From: Bactericera cockerelli
Lineage: Eukaryota; Arthropoda; Insecta; Hemiptera; Triozidae
DNA: 64,000 nt
Direction of reading: 5' to 3'
Assembly (NCBI GenBank): GCA_024516035.1
Contig: CM044956.1
Location: forward strand, 55,271,533-55,335,532
Shown here: positions 23,637 to 33,300 of the stretch, piece after piece
Layout: the number at the start of each line of letters is the position of its first letter
Position numbering within the stretch: the stretch's first letter is position 1
Notes under the pieces: model-generated
Told to the model about the DNA's origin: nothing
The model's database searches: none
The model's input: only the letters and a program-made list of their open reading frames with translations
Program-made: the position numbers and the translations under genes

Positions 23637-24169
23637 AGCTGAAAATGCAGCCTGAGGTATTAATTTTAAAGTTCCGGGCTGTGGGCGGGAACCCAGAACA
23701 TCCCTGGGTTTTTGCATGCCTGGGGCCCTTTCAGGGGTCCCCTCCCTCTTGGACGCACGGTTAACGTGCACCCTTGAGGGTGGTGTCCCCTGGGGGGCTC
23801 CAGACATGTTTTTATTGTTATTTTCTTTTCTTATTCCTATATTGTTATACTTACCTTTTCTACTCTGTAAATCCGGGGGCGGGGCAGGAGAAGGGAGTTT
23901 TAGTGGTTTACACCTAACGAGTACTGTAGGACCTGACTTTGACCGTGAGGGACCCAGCGCCTATGCCGCACGAGCGTCAGGCTCGGGACATGGGCGATGG
24001 AAGTCGTTAGGTCGTTCCACATAACCCAAGAGCAGTCAGAGGATGGGTGGCTGCCACCAATGTCTCATTGGTGGATGCGGCCCACCTCTGGCGGCTCCTC
24101 TTTCCGAAGGGAAAAGGGTATCCATAGCGGATTTCTTCCTCCTCGTGCCACGCCAACGGATCTTTTCTA

Positions 24170-24172
<3 letters not shown>
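23637..24172 (+). other. 3' UTR of the R1-clade element
   Basis: 536 bp between the ORF2 stop and the poly(A). It contains GC-rich blocks (CCTGGGGCCC, GAGGGTGGTGTCCCC) that could fold into stem-loops, as LINE 3' ends often do for recognition by their reverse transcriptase. No further ORF of note. Confidence 0.75.

Positions 24173-24242
<70 letters not shown>
24173..24242 (+). other. Poly(A) tail of the R1-clade element
   Basis: 70 uninterrupted A, followed directly by the right target duplication. The length and purity suggest a recent insertion. Confidence 0.95.
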
Positions 24243-24246
<4 letters not shown>

Positions 24247-24254
24247 CAAATCTT
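24243..24254 (+). repeat. Target site duplication, right copy
   Basis: CCTTCAAATCTT, identical to 18163-18174, followed by AACTTTCTC, so the satellite resumes in phase. Confidence 0.85.
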
Positions 24255-26396
24255 AACTTTCTCTTATCTTATCTTCTCTTCTTACCTTCTCCTCTCACCT
24301 ACCTTCTCCTTCACCTACTTTCTCCTTCACCTACCTTCAAATCTTACCTTTCTCTTATCTTATCTTTCTCTTCTTACCTTCTCCTTCACCTACCTTCAAA
24401 TCTTACCTTTCTCTTATCTTATCTTTCTCTTCTTACCTTCTCCTTCACCTACCTTCAAATCTTAACTTTCTCTTATCTTATCTTTCTCTTCTTACCTTCT
24501 CCTTCACCTACCTTCTCCTTCACCTACCTTCTCCTTCACCTACCTTCAAATCTTAACTTTCTCTTACTTATCTTTCTCTTCTTACCTTCTCCTTCACCTA
24601 CCTTCTCCTTCACCTACCTTCTCCTTCACCTACCTTCAAATCTTACCTTTCTCTTATCTTATCTTTCTCTTCTTACCTTCTCCTTCACCTACCTTCTCCT
24701 TCACCTACCTTCTCCTGCACCTACCTTCAAATCTTACCTTTCTCTTATCTTATCTTTCTCTTCTTACCTTCTCCTTCACCTACCTTCTCCTTCACCTACC
24801 TTCTCCTTCACCTACCTTCAAATCTTACCTTTCTCTTATCTTATCTTTCTCTTCTTACCTTCTCCTTCACCTACCTTCAAATCTTACCTTTCTCTTATCT
24901 TATCTTTCTCTTCTTACCTTCTCCTTCACCTACCTTCTCCTTCACCTACCTTCTCCTGCACCTACCTTCAAATCTTACCTTTCTCTTATCTTATCTTTCT
25001 CTTCTTACCTTCTCCTTCACCTACCTTCTCCTTCACCTACCTTCTCCTTCACCTACCTTCTCCTGCACCTACCTTCAAATCTTACCTTTCTCTTATCTTA
25101 TCTTTCTCTTCTTACCTTCTCCTTCACCTACCTTCTCCTTCACCTACCTTCTCCTTCACCTACCTTCAAATCTTACCTTTCTCTTATCTTATCTTCTCTT
25201 CTTACCTTCTCCTTCACCTACCTTCAAATCTTACCTTTTCTTATCTTATCTTTCTCTTCTTACCTTCTCCTTCACCTACCTTCTCCTTCACCTACTTTCT
25301 CCTTCACCTACCTTCAAATCTTACCTTTCTCTTATCTTATCTTTCTCTTCTTACCTTCTCCTTCATACCTTACCTTCTCTTCACTACTTTCTCCTTCACC
25401 TACCTTCAAATCTTACCTTTCTCTTATCTTATCTTTCTCTTCTTACCTTCTCCTTCACCTACCTTCAAATCTTACCTTTCTCTTATCTTATCTTTCTCTT
25501 CTTACCTTCTCCTTCACCTACCTTCAAATCTTAACTTTCTCTTATCTTATCTTTCTCTTCTTACCTTCTCCTTCACCTACCTTCTCCTTCACCTACCTTC
25601 TCCTTCACCTACCTTCAAATCTTACCTTTCTCTTATCTTATCTTTCTCTTCTTACCTTCTCCTTCACCTACCTTCTCCTTCACCTACCTTCTCCTGCACC
25701 TACCTTCAAATCTTACCTTTCTCTTATCTTATCTTTCTTTCTTACCTTCTCCTTCACCTACCTTCTCCTTCACCTACCTTCTCCTTCACCTACCTTCAAA
25801 TCTTACCTTTCTCTTATCTTATCTTTCTCTTCTTACCTTCTCCTTCACCTACCTTCAAATCTTACCTTTCTCTTATCTTATCTTTCTCTTCTTACCTTCT
25901 CCTTCACCTACCTTCAAATCTTACCTTTCTCTTATCTTATCTTTCTCTTCTTACCTTCTCCTTCACCTACCTTCAAATCTTACCTTTCTCTTATCTTATC
26001 TTTCTCTTCTTACCTTCTCCTTCACCTACCTTCAAATCTTACCTTTCTCTTATCTTATCTTTCTCTTCTTACCTTCTCCTTCACCTACCTTCAAATCTTA
26101 CCTTTCTCTTATCTTATCTTTCTCTTCTTACCTTCTCCTTCACCTACCTTCAAATCTTACCTTTCTCTTATCTTATCTTTCTCTTCTTACCTTCTCCTTC
26201 ACCTACCTTCAAATCTTACCTTTCTCTTATCTTATCTTTCTCTTCTTACCTTCTCCTTCACCTACCTTCAAATCTTACCTTTCTCTTATCTTATCTTTCT
26301 CTTCTTACCTTCTCCTTCACCTACCTTCAAATCTTACCTTTCTCTTATCTTATCTTTCTCTTCTTACCTTCTCCTTCACCTACCTTCAAATCTTAC
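24243..26396 (+). repeat. Intronic minisatellite, right block
   Basis: Same 59-bp and 16-bp units as 16384-18174; about 30 copies of the CAAATCTT core. From about 25800 to 26396 the array is pure 59-bp units with almost no change, so this end is the most homogeneous. It ends exactly at the splice donor of the exon at 26397-26524: on the minus strand the unit reads GAGAAAG/GTAAGATTTG, the same 17 bases as the exon-intron junction. Confidence 0.95.
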
Positions 26397-26524
26397 CTTT
26401 CTCATACTTGGCGGCCAGTGCCTTGAACTAGTCACCATGCGGGTTCGATGCCGGCACTCCTCACTCCCAGCTCCTTCATCTCCGCCTCCCCGAAGTGGAG
26501 AATCTCCTCCACGCCTGCGTAGTC
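26397..26524 (-). CDS. Exon 3 of a SAM-domain gene (two 1-bp deletions)
   Basis: Minus strand. Acceptor CTTCTCTTCCAG/GAC, donor GAGAAAG/GTAAGATTTG. It opens in phase 0 and encodes DYAGVEEILHFGEAEMKELG, then VRSAG, the second half of a SAM domain. Reading then breaks near 26450 and again near 26426; in the neighbouring frames the sequence gives HRTRMVTS and KALAAKYEK, exactly the G-H-R-x-R-hydrophobic ending that SAM domains carry. Each break fits one base lost from a CC or TTT run, so assembly error is likelier than pseudogenisation, but a pseudogene is not excluded. With the two bases back the exon would be 130 nt. It follows exon 28281-28423 after a 1.76-kb intron. The gene family is not identified. 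Confidence 0.75.
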
Positions 26525-26602
26525 CTGGAAGAGAAGGATTACAGGACACGTGAACTATAAGGGTTGATATTGACACAAAAAATGAACATAGACACAAAAA
26601 TA

Positions 26603-27650
26603 AAGGGTTGAATGGAAGAGATTGCCAAAGGCAATAACCCCGCCCTTTAGTTAGGACACATATTATGTATATATTTATTTATTTTTTTTCTTTATTTTTT
26701 TCTTCTATTATATTGTATTTTAATTTGTAATTTTTTGTGTTGTATTTAATATACAGGGTGGGGCAAAAGTCTGGAAACCCCTGAATAACTTTCGAATGGC
26801 TTCTTCGGTAAAATTGAAATTTTGTACAGTAAACCGGGCTAATAAGACCTTCTTTTAGAGGGGGGTCGATTTATGTTGGGGCCAGGCGGGCCAACTTCAT
26901 TTTTTTAAATACGAACCCCCACCTTGTGATACATTTTTGAAAAGGTCTTTAAATAAGAAATACATTGGTGCAAATTTTATTTTTTTTAATATTAACTGTT
27001 TGCAAATGGCGTCCAACTTTGTGTATGCAGTAAAGTCTGGAAACCCCTGAATATCTTTCGAAAGGGCTTTCTCAGTAAATTTAAAATTGTGCACGGTAAG
27101 TTTAGGTAATTAGACCTTTCCAAAAATGTATCGCAAGGTGGGGTTTCGTATTTAAAAAAATGAAGTTGGCCTCCCTGGCCCCGACATGGGGGTCGGTAAA
27201 AAAAATCGGTCCCATTCTAATATAAGGTCTAATTACCAAGGATTACTGTACACAATTTTAAATTTACTGAGAAAGTCCTTTCGAAAGATATGCAGGGGTT
27301 TCCAGACTTTACTGCATACACAAAGTTGGACGCCATTTGCAAACTGTTTAATATTAAAAAAATAAAATTTGCACCAATGTATTTCTTTTTGAAAGACCTT
27401 TTCAAAAATGTATCGCAAGGTGGGGGTTCGTATTTAAAAAAATGAAGTTGGCCCCCCTGGCCCAGACATGGGGGCCGGTAACAAAAATCGACCCCACTCT
27501 AAAAGAAGGTATTTTTAGACCGGTTTACCGTACAAAATTTCAATTTTACCGAAGAAGCCATTCGAAAGTTATTCAGGGGTTTCCAGAATTTTGCCCCACA
27601 CTGTATAGTCCTATCAATAAAGTGTAAATAAAAAAAAAAATAAAAAAAAT
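26603..27650 (+). repeat. Repeat H copy, split by a fold-back MITE
   Basis: Starts GGGTTGAATGGAAGAGATTG at 26603 and continues to 26753; the remainder (TAGTCCTATCAATAAAGTGT) resumes at 27604. The inserted element occupies 26754-27603 and has duplicated TA. Confidence 0.8.
26754..27603. mobile_element. 850-bp fold-back MITE, mariner-type ends
   Basis: Ends CAGGGTGGGGCAAAAGTCTGG and its inverse CCAGAATTTTGCCCCACACTG, flanked by TA on both sides (26752-26753 and 27604-27605), as in Tc1/mariner elements. The two halves are inverted copies of about 420 bp each, meeting near 27178. Each arm also holds a second, inner copy of the terminal sequence (TCTGGAAACCCCTGAATA at about 27034 and its inverse at about 27296), so the structure is doubly nested. 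No transposase is encoded. Confidence 0.9.
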
Positions 27651-27728
27651 AAATGAACAGAGAGAAGGATGAGAACGGGTGCCAAACAGTTTCTGTGAAA
27701 ATGCCACGGAGGAAGTATTGAAGACAGA

Positions 27729-28003
27729 GCGCACGAATAGCTCAGTGGTTAAGCACTCGCTTACCATGCGCCGTATTCGATACCCCGCACGGACAAAAAT
27801 TTGTATTCAAAATTTGCTTTCAGTTGTTTGTAAGGGATACCGGTGCGCTCGTGTTGACACAGCACCTAAATGGTAAGTATTGTGTCACCTCTCGCCCACC
27901 AGTGGGGAGGCATACAACGGGATGGGCAAGCTACAATACAGACCACAAGCGTCTACAGCAGTTTTAAAATAGGCTGTGAAACACTCATCAAAAAAAAAAA
28001 AAT
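27729..28003 (+). repeat. SINE-E, tRNA-derived
   Basis: Head AATAGCTCAGTGGTTAAGCAC (A box) and TATTCGATACCCC (B box), body GTTTGTAAGGGATACCGGTG, TGTGTCACCTCTCGCCCACC, and tail GGCTGTGAAACACTCATC followed by A. Other copies are at 41890-42090 (minus) and, as fragments, near 39508 and 53313. Confidence 0.85.
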
Positions 28004-28150
28004 AGTTTTTCTCGAACAGTTTTAGCAATATTTCGAAACGAATTTACCCCCTTTGAAATGGAGAAAACCCTGGCTGTTATTCCTCAATTTGAGTGTTTCG
28101 GGGGGAAAAAAATTAAGAACCAAAACGCTGTACGACAACGCCTCATTGTG

Positions 28151-28245
28151 TAGAATAGGGTTATAAGGAAAATAGGGGATTTTGTAAAGTAGGGTTATAA
28201 GGAAAATAGGGGCATTTTGTAGAGTAGGGTTAGGAAAATATAAGG
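28151..28245. repeat. Short tandem repeat, 34-35 bp unit
   Basis: About 2.7 copies of a unit with TAGGGTTATAAGGAAAATAG, spaced 34 and 35 bp. It lies in the 1.76-kb intron, just after the donor side of the exon at 28281. Confidence 0.8.
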
Positions 28246-28280
28246 CCATGCCTCGGGTTCAGCCAGATGTCTCATCTTAC

Positions 28281-28423
28281 CTGGAAAAGACTGGCGTACT
28301 GATCCAGCTCCAGGATCAGGAGCCACTGAGCTATGTCCAGATGAGGACTGGAGTATCCGGTCGCCATCTTGGACTTCCGGGTCAGCGAATTCATGGACGG
28401 AAACCGAAAGCTCCATACTATGC
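28281..28423 (-). CDS. Exon 2 of a SAM-domain gene
   Basis: Minus strand, 143 nt. Acceptor CTCTCTGAACTGTTTCAG/GC and donor TTCCAG/GTAAGATGAG are both strong. With 2 nt completing a split codon, the frame is open for 47 codons and ends on a codon boundary. The last part, LDIAQWLLILELDQYASLF, is the first half of a SAM domain (hydrophobic WL..L.L.QY..LF pattern); the next exon (26397-26524) starts in the matching phase and supplies the second half. SAM domains mediate protein or RNA contacts. The LDIA-WL-LxQYA pattern reminded me of the N-terminal SAM of ARAP-type proteins, but I cannot decide the family. An alternative frame is also open for the whole exon but lacks any recognisable domain. 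Confidence 0.8.
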
Positions 28424-28639
28424 CTGAAACAGTTCAGAGAGAAAGCATTGTTAGCAAAGAGGCAGGTTACAGGTAACAATTAGAACCCCGGCAATACTAA
28501 AAAAGAAAAAACAAGAGGTAATTGTGCCCCGGAACCGTTTTCGCATTACTTCAGGGCAATTTACCTTTACATCCATGCCATTCCTGAAACGAAACACTCG
28601 GTTAGAATAAACCGGACTAAAATGGGATTTATAGAGTCC

Positions 28640-29397
28640 TTCTTTCAGTATCTAGAGTTTGATTCATAATAATTATGCATTAATTCATACTAGAAATGCG
28701 TGATAATTTTCATTGTGTATGAGGTAGGACTTGAGAAAATCCTATCTTTTTCATTTTTGTCTGGGAGTGCTGCAGTTCCGCTGCTGCTTAGCACCGGCCG
28801 CGCCTGCTAATGACATTCATCAGCTAATGACAACAGATGTCATCAGCTAATGACAGACATGTACGTATTGTAATAGATTCTGTTACACCCCTAAATATAT
28901 AACTAAAACTAGTCGGAAAGACTACCCATAAAAAAATAAAGAAAAAAAAAAAAAAAAAAGGAATTACTATCACACCCAGTATTAGATTTTTAAAGGATAA
29001 TAAAACAATTAAGGACAATTGAAACATGGCTGTGGTTTACAATTCATTAAATACATATGAGGCATTATACTCAAGGCCTAATGAAGGGAGATGAAGCTGA
29101 TTTTTAATGAGAGTTGATTTTGATTCGCTTTGATTTGATGCAGTTAATTTTCGTTGGATGTTTATTAGTTAATTTTTAATTAAAATCAGGACAAAGATAG
29201 TTGTATTAAGTAGTTGTAATATTTTTAAGTTGCATATATTTTTATTTCTTTTATATTCTTCCTGAATGGCTCAATCGTATGTATTGGGATTGATTCTAAT
29301 CTAGTCCCAAGCTAAAATATCTAAGGTTAGTTTGAATATTAATAATAATATTAATTTAAAAAATGACTGCTCTATCTAACTAAAAGGAGGTTATGAA

Positions 29398-29400
<3 letters not shown>
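28640..29400. other. Unassigned intronic sequence
   Basis: AT-rich, with an A run at about 28944. I see no gene or known repeat. Confidence 0.6.

Positions 29401-29401
<1 letters not shown>

Positions 29402-29442
<41 letters not shown>
29402..29442. repeat. (CA)n microsatellite
   Basis: About 20 perfect CA dinucleotides. Confidence 0.98.
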
Positions 29443-29445
<3 letters not shown>

Positions 29446-29938
29446 CAGTAATTAAAAAATGGTTCTTTTTTTCATATCCATATTTCAAATTTAAATCAAC
29501 ACATTATGATAACTTTCAGTCTCATGAGAATTTTGCTCATTAAAAAGTTCAATTTGATTGACTTGTTTTTTAGCTAGAATATGCTCCGAGATATTTCTTT
29601 TTTTTTCTGGTGTTGCTATGTTAGTATCATGGAGAATATTCCTATTGATATTAGGCAAAATTATATCAACATCAATATTATTATTCAATTAAAATTCGAA
29701 TTTTTCAAATAATCAAAACTGGATGAATAATATTATACAATATGTATGAATACCTCTTTTGAACTCTCTCAGTTCCAAGTCCGTTCGACGGTTCGTGAAG
29801 AATATTTTTAATTTTAAATTAGTTCCTTTATTTTGACTTATCCTCCTATCAAAAAAAAAAAAAAAAAAAATCGTAAACTTAAGTTGAGATTATTAATAGT
29901 GACAAATAACTACATAGTACGAGTTACTCAGGAAGAAA
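29443..29938. other. Unassigned AT-rich intronic sequence
   Basis: No supported feature. Confidence 0.6.
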
Positions 29939-30080
29939 CCGTCCTAAGTAGCTTGATCGATAAGGCGGCGGACTTGTAACCTGGAGGTCGGTGGTTCAAG
30001 TCCCGGTTTCAGCGTAGATTTAGAAAAGCGAATTAGAGTAGTTGTGATATCACGAATGTGATTAACACAAATATGATAAC
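29939..30080 (+). repeat. SINE-B
   Basis: TAGCTTGATCGATAAGGCGG, GGAGGTCGGTGGTTCAAGTC and GTGATATCACGAATGTGAT match the copy at 14875; the head is shortened at its start. Confidence 0.85.
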
Positions 30081-30427
30081 TAAAAAAAAACTACTCAGGA
30101 CGAAGGTTTTTTCCTCGCTGGAAATCACAACAGCTCTGAATTTTGTGTTAATCTAAAAAAAATATAAACACAATATATAATTATTTTCAGAGGAAAGCTT
30201 ATACACATCATTTCAGAAGCCTTCAAGGTTTTTTTTTTTTTTTCCTTTAAAAAAAATTACTCAGAAAATCCTAAATTTATTTGTTTTTTAGCGTCGCTCT
30301 GGAATTTTATAAAGTTCAAAACTCAGAAGGGAGAAGGGGGGGAGGGGTAGCCTGTTCGTCGGGTTCCTATTGATCCTGGAATTATTATTATTATTATAAA
30401 AAAGTTTCATGATAAAAATACGGATAG

Positions 30428-30605
30428 CCAGTCGATGGCATGTCGACTACACCGTTTCTCATTCAGTCACTCAAGTTAAGCAACATCCAGCGAGGCTAGG
30501 ACTTGGATAAGTGACTGGTTTGAGAATTTCCAGCGATAGGAGGTTAAAACTCCCGTCTTGTTATGACCCATGCAATTGAAAGCGAAGTTAAACCAAAAAA
30601 TTAAA
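30428..30605 (+). repeat. 5S rRNA-derived SINE (SINE3 type)
   Basis: CTCAAGTTAAGCAACATCCA, GCGAGGCTAGGACTTGGATA and GTGACTGGTT follow the internal promoter region of 5S rRNA (AAGCAGCGTCG.GCGCGGTTAGTACTTGGATGGGTGACC). The tail GATAGGAGGTTAAAACTCCC, ATGCAATTGAAAGCGAAGTT, AAACC is shared with other copies. Confidence 0.85.
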
Positions 30606-31024
30606 TAAAAATACGAATAATAATTTATTATAAACTCTTATACAAGTGTAATATAATTATAATAACAGAACTCTTTATTGACAAGAATGATGTTGACAAA
30701 GGGCGTGATTATTGCCTGAGGCCAATAAATCATTAAATAGATACATTAAGTAGGTAGAACTCTTGATCATTAAAAAGATATTTTGTGATCACAATAATGT
30801 TTATTTATAGGGCAACATGTTTCTTTTTCACAACATATAGTTTGCGAAGTAAGTAATAATAACTTATATTATACTCGTATTCTAAATAAAGGATATATTA
30901 TATTATATAAGAAGTACAATAATAATCCGTCTGACGCCTAGCCTTTTAAGCGGATTTTGAGAATTTTTAGGAGGAAATTTTTACTCGCAATAAAAGTTCC
31001 GCTGGATTAAAAAGATATTGAAAA

Positions 31025-31430
31025 CTCTCTATCTCTCTCTCTCTTACTCTCACTATCTCTCCCTCTTACTCTCTCTTCCTTGGTAATTTCATCTTCCTCA
31101 TTCCTAGTTTTTTCTATCTCCCTCCCTCTATCTCTCCCTCTCCTCCCTTTCTCTTTCTCCGTCTTCCCTCAAATCTTTCTCTCTCCATCTTTACCAAACA
31201 TCTCTCTTTTTACACCCTTTCTCCTCTCTCGCTCTCTCCCTTTCCCTCTCTCTCTTATTCTCTTTTCCTTTCTCTCTATCTCTCATTCTCTTTCCCTTTC
31301 TCTCTCCCTTACAATATCTCATTCTCATGTTCCCTCCTTCAGACATTCTCTCCCTCTTCTTATATCTCTCTTTTTACAATTGCTCTCTGTCTCTTTCTAT
31401 CTCTCCTTTTTCTTCCAAAGTTCAAAGTGG
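31025..31430 (+). repeat. Pyrimidine-rich low-complexity tract
   Basis: Irregular (CT)n/(TCCC)n sequence; ORFs in it are artefacts. Confidence 0.9.
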
Positions 31431-31828
31431 TTTAAGAAGTTCTCAGATTTAGAGATAAGCCCCTGGATTAGGGTCAGCACACAGTGTTATAAACAATGTG
31501 TTTAGATTTAAGTCGTTTTGAATGTGTTCGCGTTCGCTTTCGTGCTATTAAGTTTTATTAGTTTGTTCTTTATGTGTATAGTTTGTTATTAACTTATTTT
31601 ATAGTTTCCTAAATTCTCAGCTTCTTGAGAGAAACAAAGGCACTTAATTTGTTAGGATGATACTGTTATAAATGGAGAGAGTGATAAGAGAGAATTTTCC
31701 ATTATCATGGAAAGAAATGATAGATAGAATTACGTCCATCACTATAGAATCTTTTTTTTTCTTCTTCTATTTTTTATGTAACTTAAATTGTCTTCTTTTT
31801 TTTTTCTCTCTTTTATCTTTTTTTTATC

Positions 31829-31945
31829 AAGGGTGGTGCGGAAGAGAATACCGTTGGCATTAGCACCGCCCTTGATCAAGTTTTGATTTATTTTTGTCCA
31901 TTTCTATTTATGTATATATTCTAGGTAAATAAAACTTGATCTAAT
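31829..31945 (+). repeat. Repeat H, divergent copy
   Basis: GGGTGGTGCGGAAGAGAATACC, hairpin, CACCGCCCTTGATCAAG and the end AATAAAACTTGATCT. It has the same design as repeat H but differs in wording, so it is a sister family. Confidence 0.6.
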
Positions 31946-32576
31946 ATGTTTAATAATAATAATAATAGAATCGTATACAAATCAGTCATGTTACTATAGA
32001 ATTGTTCTTTCATTCGGACCTTAATAATCTTATATGGAAAATGAGACCCAAATTTCCAATAAATAAATTATTTACCTATAATACTTAATCCTTTGTTTTA
32101 AAATAAACATAGAGGTATATAAAAAAAATACAACATCATTATTCATTATCATACCAATATAATGTGATTCACAAATGCATAAAACACTAGAGCACTCACA
32201 TAGCATTAAGGAATAAGGAATGAAAGTCTCCCTCCTATTACAAAATGACAGCGGTACCCCTATTATTACAAGAGAATACGAGACACTTTACAAAATCTTT
32301 TGTTATAACAGCAAGAGGACACTTTACAAATGATTGTATTAAGGACAATAGCATAAGGAATCTTCATTATGTTTAATGAAGCAAACATAGATAGCAACAT
32401 TTGTGAAACTTGTATGTTTATGTTGCGTTATTTTGAAAGCTTTTCTTGTTCGAAAACATCATTTATTATAAGATTTCTTAATTTATGGTTAAGGCTTAAA
32501 GTTGACTTTCGTCTGAATATACTGATAGCTAAACCTTAGAGCTAAAGAAAATGATGTAGAATATTATAATAATAAT
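31946..32576. other. Unassigned intronic sequence
   Basis: AT-rich; no supported feature. Confidence 0.6.
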
Positions 32577-32886
32577 AATCATACTTTGATGGAAGGTAAC
32601 CACCAGGCGAGGTTATTGCTCAGAGTCTTTTGTTGCATCCGTGTTGAGCACACTAAAGAAAGAGGATTTTGTTAAATGAAATATATAATATCAATTGAAT
32701 TAAAAAAAAGTCTGGAAATTGACTGTTGTAAAATTAGAATATAATACCTACCTACAAGTTCTCAGTCTTATTATTACGTGGTCACAAACTCAAATTAACA
32801 AAGAAACATTCATGCAGTGGGTGGAATTCTAACCAACGGATCCCTATGCTGTTGGCATAATGAGACTACCTGTCTTGCGCTGACAA

Positions 32887-32920
<34 letters not shown>

Positions 32921-33045
32921 AATTTACGGATATCGCATCCATTTAAACAATATCGCGGGTAATCTAAATAAAGTACTACTTATACTTATACTTAATGCTA
33001 CCTGGATTACCAGACTAGCGCGTGAACCACTTGCCTACTAGTGCA
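32577..33045 (-). repeat. SINE-C, interrupted copy
   Basis: Minus-strand SINE-C: GGAAGGTAACCACCAGGCGAGG at the left, the B-box side AACCAACGGATCCCTATGCT, then, after a 144-bp insertion, TACCTGGATTACCAGACTAG and CACTTGCCTACTAGTGC. The stretch 32648-32752 also looks foreign to the SINE. Confidence 0.8.
32851..32994 (+). mobile_element. Insertion inside SINE-C (SINE-D tail with T run)
   Basis: 144 bp flanked by ATGCT on both sides (32846-32850, 32995-32999). It starts GTTGGCATAATGAGACTACC, TGTCTTGCGCTGACA, contains a T run (32888-32919) and ends TAAATAAAGTACTACTTATA. The same words occur at 41805-41875 (TTGGCATAATGGGACTACTT, GCGCTGACAGTATAAATAAA), so it is a family. Confidence 0.65.
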
Positions 33046-33157
33046 CATATTATAATTACATAGGTATTTAGGTATCTACCTATTATTAGGTAATAGCTTC
33101 ATGTACCTAATAAAAACATTGTGTTAAGAATTGTTTGAATGATAATGATGTATTAAG

Positions 33158-33300
33158 ACCGACCTCAGTACTCCCAGTAGCTGGATCCATAAGGCAGACT
33201 CGTAACCTGGAGGTCGGTGGTTCGAGTCCCAGGACTCCCAAGTTTAGCAATGATTAAATAATAGAGCAAGTTCAAGTAATTGTTGTGAGATGATGAAGGA
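33158..33300 (+). repeat. SINE-B, divergent
   Basis: ACCGACCTCAGTA, GGAGGTCGGTGGTTCGAGTC, then TAAATAATAGAGCAAGTTCA. The A-box part is rearranged (CAGTACTCCCAGTAGCTGG). Confidence 0.7.

Larger units (their letters stand above)
18175..24242 (+). mobile_element. Full-length R1-clade non-LTR retrotransposon in the satellite
   Basis: 6,068 bp: 5' UTR, ORF1 (Gag-like with three zinc knuckles), ORF2 (APE endonuclease plus reverse transcriptase and C-terminal CCHC, no RNase H), 3' UTR and a 70-bp poly(A). It is flanked by a 12-13 bp duplication of the host satellite. R1-clade elements (R1, TRAS, SART, Waldo) are known for sequence-specific insertion into rDNA, telomeric repeats or microsatellites; this one sits in a 59-bp minisatellite. 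It lies antisense to the host gene. ORF2 has a 2-bp frameshift, so this copy is probably not autonomous. Confidence 0.93.

Noticed and set aside
23997..26426. 809-codon plus-strand ORF rich in S, P, F, L, T
   Set aside because: It runs from the R1 3' UTR through the poly(A) into the satellite. The G-free repeat lacks stops in all three frames, and only repeat translation is seen.
28151..28245. Telomere-like AGGGTTA repeats
   Set aside because: The unit is 34-35 bp and carries the motif once; not TTAGG or TTAGGG arrays.
29491..29688. 65-codon minus-strand ORF, N/I-rich
   Set aside because: Length and composition are as expected by chance in AT-rich DNA; no domain or splice support.
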